From NCBI GenBank assembly GCA_021205245.1, contig JAJPXZ010000135.1, forward strand, positions 1 through 49,617: DNA of 49,617 bases, read 5' to 3'. The stretch comes from Planctomycetaceae bacterium. GTDB taxonomy: Bacteria; Planctomycetota; SZUA-567. Each line of letters begins with the position of its first letter. The stretch's first letter is position 1. The position numbers were made by a program, and so were the translations under genes. The notes beneath the pieces were generated by a model. The model worked only from the letters and a program-made list of their open reading frames with translations. It had not been told where the DNA came from and searched no databases. This document shows, one piece after another, positions 43,624 through 49,617 of the stretch.

Positions 43624-44108
43624 TGGGAGCATTGACCACTGTCATGAACGCCGCGTCGATCACCATGGGCGCGGCGCAAAATTACCAGAACGCGCAATAC
43701 CAGAGCGCGGCGGCGAAGTTGAACGCCGACGTGCTGGAGACCCAGGCGGCACGCAAGGAGCTTGAGGCGGAGGAGGCCTTGGCAATCGGCCGCCTTAATC
43801 AGGCCGAGCATGTCGTCGAGGGGCGTTTGGATATCGCCAGCCAGACCGCGACCTATGCCGCCTCCGGCGTCAAGGTGAATGAAGGCTCGGCTGTGGACGT
43901 CGCCGCCGACAAGGCTGCCTGGAATGAGTACGGGCGGCAAAAGCTCCAATACGGGGCCGAACTCGAAAGCTGGGGCCTCCGTTATGACGCCGCCCTGCTT
44001 CGGCAGGAGGCGTCCAACGTCCGCGCCGGTGCGGGGAGCGGTTCCAATCTCGCCGCCGTTATCGGTACGGGAACAAAGCTCGCCGGCCTTTTGGAAACAG
44101 GGGATTGA
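43623..44108 (+). CDS. Internal virion protein, T7 gp14-like
   Basis: A 161-residue, alanine-rich helical protein with the family's YAASGVKVNEGSAVDVAADK segment and flanking hydrophobic, Gly-rich ends (AASITMGAAQNYQN; LAAVIGTGTKLAGLL). In T7, gp14 is ejected and inserts in the outer membrane. The larger ejection proteins gp15 and gp16 do not follow; the fibre gene does. The start overlaps the previous stop by one base. Confidence 0.65.
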   Translation: MGALTTVMNAASITMGAAQNYQNAQYQSAAAKLNADVLETQAARKELEAEEALAIGRLNQAEHVVEGRLDIASQTATYAASGVKVNEGSAVDVAADKAAWNEYGRQKLQYGAELESWGLRYDAALLRQEASNVRAGAGSGSNLAAVIGTGTKLAGLLETGD

Positions 44109-44111
44109 TTC

Positions 44112-46505
44112 ATGATAAACAAGACAGCATGCGTCGCCAGTTACAGCGGCGGCGAAAACCGATCGGTCTTTCCGATACCGTTCCAGTTCCAGGAACCGGG
44201 CCATATCCACGCACGTATCCGCGACGGCGCGGGTCGTGACACCGTCCTCACCGTCGGCATCGATTACGCCGTCGTCAAGCTGACAGACGCGAGCGGCGAA
44301 CTCACCCTGCTGGGCCGGGTCCTGCCGTCGGGCTGCAGCCTCACCATTAGCCGTCGGTTGCCGCTCACGCAGGAGATCCTGTTCCATAACCAGGGGCCGA
44401 ACTCGCCCCAGGCGATGGAGGAGGCGGTGGACAAACTCACCATGATCACCCAGCAATTGCAGGCTGACATGGAAGAGGCGGCGGCAGAGACCATGGCCAC
44501 GACGGCGGCGGAAATCGCCCAGATACGGGGCGAGACAGCCGCTGTCCAGCAAGCTCTCAACGCCACCGCGCCAAAGCTCCACCAGCACCAGTCCGCCGAT
44601 GTCACCGATTTCGCGGTCCGGCTTGCCGGCAAGGCTGAACAGGGCCACGAGCACGCGATGAGCGACGTGACCGGCCTGGTGGGGCAATTGTCAACAAAGG
44701 CGGAGAAGGGCCATCGCCATTCCGCCTCGGAGGTCGACTCCCTACCCTCACTGTTGTCGGCAAAGGCCGATGTTGCCCACAGCCACCACATCGGCACTAT
44801 CGCCGGATTGGAAGACGGCCTGTCAGCAAAGGCGAACCGCTTCCACACCCACGCGTGGGACGACGTCGACGGCCTCGACGCAGGCCTGGCGGGGAAGGCG
44901 GCTGTCAGTCACCGCCACGCCCCAACCGAGGTGGAGGGCCTAGCGTCGCTCCTCGACGCCAAGCTGGATGCCGACGACCCTCGACTGAACAACGCCACCG
45001 CCGGCCCGCACGCTGCGTCGCACGCGAAAGATGGAGAGGATCCGCTCACGCCCGAAGCCATCGGCGCGCTGCCGGCTCCTCCAGGCAACGGCAAGACCTA
45101 CCTCGCCTCCGGCGGCGGCTGGGTCGAGTATCTGCCGCCCAGCGGGGGTGAGGAGCCGGGCGAAGGGGTCGGCACCATGGACCACGCCCAGCTCCTCAAC
45201 CGGGACGCAGCCGACCAGCACCCACAGGCCGCTATCCAGAATTTGACCCGCGACCTCGGCGCAATTCAGGCATCACTGAATGCGCTGGCTGACGTCGATA
45301 CCGCCTTGTCGTCGTCCATCGCGGACAAGGCGGACCGCGCCTCCCTGCCCGGACTCGCCAACGCCACAGCAGACGGTCTCCTCGCCAAGGAGGACAAAAC
45401 CAAGCTGGACTCGCTCCCGACCAGGATAGCCGCCCTCCCGGCTGGAGGCGACGACGGCGACGCCCTTGTCAAAGGCGGCAACGGGCTGGCGTGGCGCGGC
45501 GTGGCCGAGCGGGCCAATACCCTGCCGCTGATGGCTCCCTACCAGAAAGGTGTGGCGCGGTTGTCCGAGGGGATGGGGCTGGAATTGGACGGCGGCGGCG
45601 CGCTCCGCGTCAGCGACGATAACCTGGTGAGCAAGGCCAACCTCGAAGGCAGATTTTCCGCACTCGACGGGAAGGTGGTGTCGGCCGAACACCGGCTCGA
45701 TGGTCTCGACACCACGGTCGGCGGCTACGACACCCGACTGGGTAATCATGAATCCCGAATCGGCGCGGCCGAGACCGGTTTGTCCGGCCACGAATCGCGC
45801 CTCGGCGGCCACGACACCCGCTTGGGCAGCCTCGATACGGCGGTAGGGGCACTCAACGGCGTGGTATCGGGATTGGGTGCACTGTCGCGAACTGCCGACG
45901 CGCCCCGGGACGGCAAGCCGTATCTGCGGCGTGACGAGGGCTGGCACGAGTATGTCGCCCCCTCGGGTGGCGGCGGCGCGAGCGCTATCGTCGGGGAGAT
46001 TCGTTTCCTCCCCTTCAGGAAAACCGAACTGCCGACGGGCTGGTATTTCTGCAACGGCGACCGCTACTCCGTCGCAGGCGCTCAGGGTGCCGTCCTGAAC
46101 AGTTTGTCAGCCACGATGAAGGCGGATTGGGGCATCGCCGCTTCCGGCGGGACCATCAACCTGCCCAGCCTTATTGCCAACGGCGGCTATTTTATGCGCG
46201 CCGCCAACAATGCCGACCGCTTTCCCGGCAGCGCCCAAGGCGACGCTATCCGCAACATCGTCGGGTCGTTCGCCTTTTCCGAGCAGATCGGTATGGTTCC
46301 GCAAGGAACGAGCATCGGCACCGGCATCCTCTCCGGTGCGCTATGGACCGGCGAAGCGACCAAATCCTACGGGCTGTACCGGGCCAGCCTGAGTGGCGGC
46401 AAAGGCTCCGACCTGCATTTCGACGCCTCCCGCTGCGTCCCCGTGGCTGATGAAGTGCGCCCGCATAACATCGGCATGACCCCTGCCATCTACCTGGGAG
46501 TATAA
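44112..46505 (+). CDS. Tail fibre protein with T7-type anchor and repeats
   Basis: A 797-residue fibre. Residues 1-120 match the T7 gp17 N-terminal anchor (RSVFPIPFQFQEPGHIH..., then GCSLTISRRLPLTQEILFHNQ). Residues about 155-300 hold five to six imperfect repeats of about 22 residues of the form GHxH-x4-DV-x-GL-x3-L-x-KA. A second repeat zone near 515-590 has a heptad-like pattern (YDTRLGNHESRIG, GHDTRLGSLD), probably a trimeric coil. The C-terminus (GEIRFLPF, ELPTGWYFCNGD, TINLPSLIANGGYFMRA) is tail-collar-like and probably binds a receptor. The frame is intact. Confidence 0.85.
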   Translation: MINKTACVASYSGGENRSVFPIPFQFQEPGHIHARIRDGAGRDTVLTVGIDYAVVKLTDASGELTLLGRVLPSGCSLTISRRLPLTQEILFHNQGPNSPQAMEEAVDKLTMITQQLQADMEEAAAETMATTAAEIAQIRGETAAVQQALNATAPKLHQHQSADVTDFAVRLAGKAEQGHEHAMSDVTGLVGQLSTKAEKGHRHSASEVDSLPSLLSAKADVAHSHHIGTIAGLEDGLSAKANRFHTHAWDDVDGLDAGLAGKAAVSHRHAPTEVEGLASLLDAKLDADDPRLNNATAGPHAASHAKDGEDPLTPEAIGALPAPPGNGKTYLASGGGWVEYLPPSGGEEPGEGVGTMDHAQLLNRDAADQHPQAAIQNLTRDLGAIQASLNALADVDTALSSSIADKADRASLPGLANATADGLLAKEDKTKLDSLPTRIAALPAGGDDGDALVKGGNGLAWRGVAERANTLPLMAPYQKGVARLSEGMGLELDGGGALRVSDDNLVSKANLEGRFSALDGKVVSAEHRLDGLDTTVGGYDTRLGNHESRIGAAETGLSGHESRLGGHDTRLGSLDTAVGALNGVVSGLGALSRTADAPRDGKPYLRRDEGWHEYVAPSGGGGASAIVGEIRFLPFRKTELPTGWYFCNGDRYSVAGAQGAVLNSLSATMKADWGIAASGGTINLPSLIANGGYFMRAANNADRFPGSAQGDAIRNIVGSFAFSEQIGMVPQGTSIGTGILSGALWTGEATKSYGLYRASLSGGKGSDLHFDASRCVPVADEVRPHNIGMTPAIYLGV

Positions 46506-46507
46506 CC

Positions 46508-47209
46508 ATGGATAATCATTATTATGACGACAACGGCATCTACACCTGCTCCGCCCCGGCCAACGAGGGATCGCTCCCTCCGGCCGGAGCGGTCCGCGAA
46601 TCGCCTCCGTCCCGGCCGGGCTACTGGCCCAAACGGACAGCCGCCAACGACGGCTGGGAACTGGTGGAGGATCACCGGGGAGAACGCGGCTGGCTCGCGG
46701 GCGTCCCGGCGGTGGTACGCGAACTCGGGCCACTGCCCGAGGGCTGGTCCTCCACCCCGCCTCCCCAGGCGAATGAGGACGCCTGCCGCGACAAGCGCCA
46801 AGCCGCCTTTATAGAACAGACCGACCCCATCCGCGACCAAGCGCTGACCTATTGGGCCGAGGCCCAGGGCTGGCGGTTGGCAGGGGACGAGGCTAAATCG
46901 CAGATCGCCCTGGATAAATGCACTCGCCTCCTCACCGATTACGTCACCGCAAAGGAGGCAATCCGCGCCGCCATACGGAAGGAGGCGGCAGAAGAATCGG
47001 TCCAGGCTGATGCAGGTGGAGAAAGCGAAAAGGGCGGTGATGTGGTCAACCCCGCCCCCGCGTCCCTCTACCTCACGGCATCCGGCACCTACCATGCGCC
47101 GGGTTGCCGTTATACCGCCGGGGCGGGCGAGTGGCTCCAGCCATCGGCGGTACGTAGCCGCCGGCCCACTGCCAAGGCGTGCGGGCTGTGCCGTCCCGGG
47201 GCGGTGTAG
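46508..47209 (+). CDS. Fibre-associated protein with C-terminal Cys/His motif
   Basis: A 233-residue protein directly behind the fibre gene (two bases after its stop, GGAG before the ATG). The first half resembles tail-fibre assembly proteins (NDGWELVEDHRGERGWLAG). Residues about 185-233 (YLTASGTYHAPGCRY, then TAKACGLCRPG) have the HxxxC...CxxC pattern of Ada-like zinc-binding modules. I infer a fibre chaperone or decoration protein. It is the last gene of the phage block; no lysis gene follows. Confidence 0.55.
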   Translation: MDNHYYDDNGIYTCSAPANEGSLPPAGAVRESPPSRPGYWPKRTAANDGWELVEDHRGERGWLAGVPAVVRELGPLPEGWSSTPPPQANEDACRDKRQAAFIEQTDPIRDQALTYWAEAQGWRLAGDEAKSQIALDKCTRLLTDYVTAKEAIRAAIRKEAAEESVQADAGGESEKGGDVVNPAPASLYLTASGTYHAPGCRYTAGAGEWLQPSAVRSRRPTAKACGLCRPGAV

Positions 47210-47496
47210 GCGTTCCGATAACCGTCAGGTCTGTAACAGGTTGGACGGGTTGGTCGCGGCAGGGCGGGTTGGAAAAAAACGCCGGCGTCGGCTTCAACGG
47301 CTGTCGGACGGCCATGTCCTGATGGATTCACGCATTGGCTGAAGAAATCACCACTTCGCTCATGCCGCGCCACACCGTTCGCCACAATACGGGTGAAGAA
47401 TCGGGACGTGTTCGACCGATAACAGTCTTGAGTGCTCTCCGCGCGAGTTGTCGCGGATGGCCTATGGATCTGAAGCCTCCAGACGAGGAGACGCCT

Positions 47497-48960
47497 GTGT
47501 CAAAACATTTACCCGCCCTTATAGCCGCCGCGGCCCTGCTGGTGCTGCCCCATGGTATCATCGGGTGCATGCCGTTCGGCAGCCGGTCGGACACCGTCAC
47601 CACCGGCGATGCGCCGGGCGGAGGCAGTTGGCCCAAAATGGGCTGGACCTCCTCGGACAAACGCTCCCGCCCAGTCGGGTCGTCGTCGGCGGACAACCCC
47701 CTCTATCCCCCGCCCATGCCGGTCTACGGCAGGGATTATAACCCCTTCTCGAGCGGCGACAGCGCCCTGGACGGCGGCGACAGCTGGCAACACGGCGAAC
47801 GCTATCCCGAAATGGACCCGGCCAACCCCATCCAGAAGGAACAGATGGGCATCGAGTACCAGCCCTACCAATGGGCGCAGGGGATGTACAACCCGAACAC
47901 CATGGGCGCTCGCACCCACGGCGCGGGGTTGATCAACGGCCTGACGCAAAACACCTTCGCGCCATCGGGCGGTGATCATAACATCAGCCTCGACCCGTCC
48001 GGCAAGACGATGTACTACTCGACGACCCGCATGTCGAAGAATCCGAAGCTGGCCATGCAGGACGTGGACTCGAAGGCCTGGACGCTCCTGACAGACGACA
48101 GCATGGCTGACATGATGCCGTCCGTGTCGACCCGTGGCGACCGTATCGCCTGGTGCTCCAACCGCTACGGCAACTGGAGCCTGCTCCTGCGCGACCTGAA
48201 CGCCCCGTCGTCCTCGGGCGCGCGCCAGGTCACCCGTACCACCGACGACGACATCCACCCCACTTGGTCGCCGGACGATAAATATCTGGCCTTCAGCCGG
48301 TATAATTCGATGGATGGCCAGTGGCAGATTTGGGTGATGGATCTCGAGCGGAACACCTTTACCGCCATCACCGAAGGGTTGTTCCCCAGCTTTAATCCGG
48401 TCATGAACCGGGTCACGGCTGACGGGCGGACCATGTACACAATCGCCTACCAGCGCCACCGCCAGCGCGATGTGCCCTGGTACTCAATCTGGACCCTGGA
48501 TCTGGCGGTACAGCCGAACGGCCGTCTCGAGGCTGTCGGCAGCCCGCGGGAAATCGTCTCGTCGAACGAGTGGGCGGCTATCACGCCGGCCTGGGCGCCG
48601 ACCGGCGACTACCTCGCCTTTGCCTCGGTGCGGAAATCGCCCCTGTCGGAAATGCAGGCCCGTATCTACCGTGCCGACGACATCTGGGCGGTGCGTATCG
48701 ACGGCACCGATTTGACCCAGATTACCGACCACCCCGCGCCCGACTGGTACCCCTTCTGGGCGCGCGAGGAAGGGAATCCGGTGGGCCGTATCTACTTTAC
48801 CTCCAGCCGTAAGGGCAACCCGACCATCTGGAGTGTGCGGCCGCTACTCCCTGGCATGCTGAACGATCTCCAGAACCGCGCCGAAAGCCAGTCGCTTCGG
48901 CAGGAGGGACTCCCGGCGGCACCGGTGCAGACGCCAGCCCCGGGCGGTGCGGGCCTCTAG
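47497..48960 (+). CDS. TolB-like beta-propeller lipoprotein
   Basis: A 487-residue exported protein. The start is GTG at 47497 with GACGAGGAG seven bases upstream; it gives a lipoprotein signal ending IIGC (Cys about 24). From residue about 150 the sequence consists of WD40-like/TolB repeats: NISLDPSGKTMYYSTTRM, PSVSTRGDRIAWCSNRYG, HPTWSPDDKYLAFSRYN, PAWAPTGDYLAFASVRK and RIYFTSSRKGNPTIW. It lacks the TolB N-terminal domain and is longer than a bare propeller. It is probably a surface or periplasmic scaffold. The lipoprotein gene at 49024 follows. Confidence 0.85.
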   Translation: MSKHLPALIAAAALLVLPHGIIGCMPFGSRSDTVTTGDAPGGGSWPKMGWTSSDKRSRPVGSSSADNPLYPPPMPVYGRDYNPFSSGDSALDGGDSWQHGERYPEMDPANPIQKEQMGIEYQPYQWAQGMYNPNTMGARTHGAGLINGLTQNTFAPSGGDHNISLDPSGKTMYYSTTRMSKNPKLAMQDVDSKAWTLLTDDSMADMMPSVSTRGDRIAWCSNRYGNWSLLLRDLNAPSSSGARQVTRTTDDDIHPTWSPDDKYLAFSRYNSMDGQWQIWVMDLERNTFTAITEGLFPSFNPVMNRVTADGRTMYTIAYQRHRQRDVPWYSIWTLDLAVQPNGRLEAVGSPREIVSSNEWAAITPAWAPTGDYLAFASVRKSPLSEMQARIYRADDIWAVRIDGTDLTQITDHPAPDWYPFWAREEGNPVGRIYFTSSRKGNPTIWSVRPLLPGMLNDLQNRAESQSLRQEGLPAAPVQTPAPGGAGL

Positions 48961-49023
48961 AGCGGTAGGGCGGTTATTCATTCACTCAGTGTCGTATTCT
49001 TTTTGAACCCTCGGGATGGACCA

Positions 49024-49572
49024 ATGACCAACCCAAGCCGCTACCGCTTTATCCTCGCTCTTGTACTGTGCGCCCTGGTCTCGGGCTGTGACGAGGCCAG
49101 GCATGTGACAGCGGCGCTCGGGTCGTCGTCGAAACCGTATCACGAATATCTCGAAGACCCGGTCACCCTCACCACCATCAAGACGGTGGCGGTCCTGCCG
49201 TTCGCCGACAAAGCGCCGCAGCCGGGGTTCGACTCCACCGCTTTCGCGAACAAGCTGGCCAACGAACTGGCTGCCTACGGCAAGGTGCGGGTGCTGTATC
49301 CCCGCGACATCCTCGCCGCAGTTGAGAAGGACAACCGTAACGCCCGCCGCCACAATGCCCAGTTGCGGGAACGCATCGCCCTTGGCCTTGCCACGCCGGA
49401 CGCCGAGGGTATAGACGATGGCGAGAACTCGCCCCGGAGCTACTACAACCCAATCGAGAATTACGATGAGGCGGTCAAGCTGGCGCGGCGCGCCAAGGCG
49501 GACGCCGTCATCGTCGGCGAAGTGTCGGACTACGACCCCTATATGCGGCCGCGCCTCTCCATCGTGGTGTAG
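49024..49572 (+). CDS. Small lipoprotein, CsgG/LpoB-like fold possible
   Basis: A 182-residue lipoprotein with lipobox LVSGC at residues about 18-22. The mature part begins with IKTVAVLPFAD and FANKLANELAAYGKVRVLYP, a pattern shared by outer-membrane lipoproteins of the CsgG, LpoB and GNA1162 types. The middle is Asn/Arg-rich; the end AKADAVIVGEVSDYDPYMRPRLSIVV matches the same fold. It follows the propeller lipoprotein by 63 bases in the same direction. The function is unknown; envelope assembly is inference. Confidence 0.7.
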   Translation: MTNPSRYRFILALVLCALVSGCDEARHVTAALGSSSKPYHEYLEDPVTLTTIKTVAVLPFADKAPQPGFDSTAFANKLANELAAYGKVRVLYPRDILAAVEKDNRNARRHNAQLRERIALGLATPDAEGIDDGENSPRSYYNPIENYDEAVKLARRAKADAVIVGEVSDYDPYMRPRLSIVV

Positions 49573-49617
49573 GGCCGGCATTACAGCCAGCCCCCAACCC
49601 CAAACCGGACGTGCAAC

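Noticed and set aside
44112-47209. Possible diversity-generating retroelement, as in BPP-1
   Set aside because: No reverse transcriptase and no template/variable repeat pair was seen near the fibre gene.
37380-47330. Attachment-site direct repeats flanking the phage block
   Set aside because: I compared both flanks by eye and found no convincing duplicate; a computed search could still find a short one.
1-49617. CRISPR arrays, insertion sequences and rRNA genes
   Set aside because: No regular repeat-spacer array, transposase frame or rRNA-like segment was found.

Overview
The window is G+C-rich chromosomal DNA (60% or more in most genes, by eye) from a Gram-negative bacterium. Evidence for two membranes is an LpxL-type lipid A acyltransferase, an RND efflux pair, lipoproteins and a TatA protein. 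A chemoreceptor suggests motility. I cannot fix the phylum from sequence alone. The unusual CxxC-bearing insertion in LeuRS and the large FHA protein argue against a well-studied enterobacterium.

Layout. (1) 1-8.4 kb: a carbon-acid utilisation locus. A minus-strand operon encodes a 2-hydroxyacid dehydrogenase, a MalK-type ATPase, two MalFG-type permeases and a sugar-type binding protein. It is followed by an IclR regulator and a divergent HpcH/HpaI aldolase plus an AroE-like dehydrogenase. The same operator-like motif lies in front of both arms. A 5'-truncated scrap of GTP-PEP carboxykinase sits at the left edge. (2) 8.4-11.8 kb: a tight purC-lpxL-plsC-methyltransferase operon. (3) 11.9-20.3 kb: a 1010-residue FHA protein of unknown function, a secreted thioredoxin-like protein, a chemoreceptor with a shortened HAMP region, and a CdaR-type regulator. 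(4) 20.8-28.1 kb: peroxiredoxin, a small disordered protein, xylulokinase, and a marR-RND adaptor-RND pump operon with dyad operators. (5) 28.1-31.3 kb: an accessory patch with a candidate small RNA bracketed by two identical-type dyads, a truncated aspartase, a yddG-type exporter, and an AT-rich Abi-alpha (DUF4393) gene beside tRNA-Arg(UCU). (6) 31.4-37.3 kb: leuS, a CAT-like acetyltransferase, a peptide-type binding protein and tatA.

(7) 37.5-47.2 kb is the most striking part. It is an uninterrupted run of podovirus structural genes: Bbp19-like, scaffold, major capsid, cement, tail tube A, nozzle, gp13-like, gp14-like, repeat-rich fibre, and a fibre-associated protein. No terminase, portal, integrase, lysis or replication gene lies in the window, and the block ends directly at ordinary host genes. 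Every frame is open and base composition matches the host. This is either a decayed prophage that lost whole modules cleanly or a retained particle system (gene-transfer-agent-like, container or injection device) whose portal and packaging genes are elsewhere. (8) 47.5-49.6 kb: a TolB-like beta-propeller lipoprotein and a second lipoprotein.

All functional names come from motif and family recognition by reading; no database search was possible.
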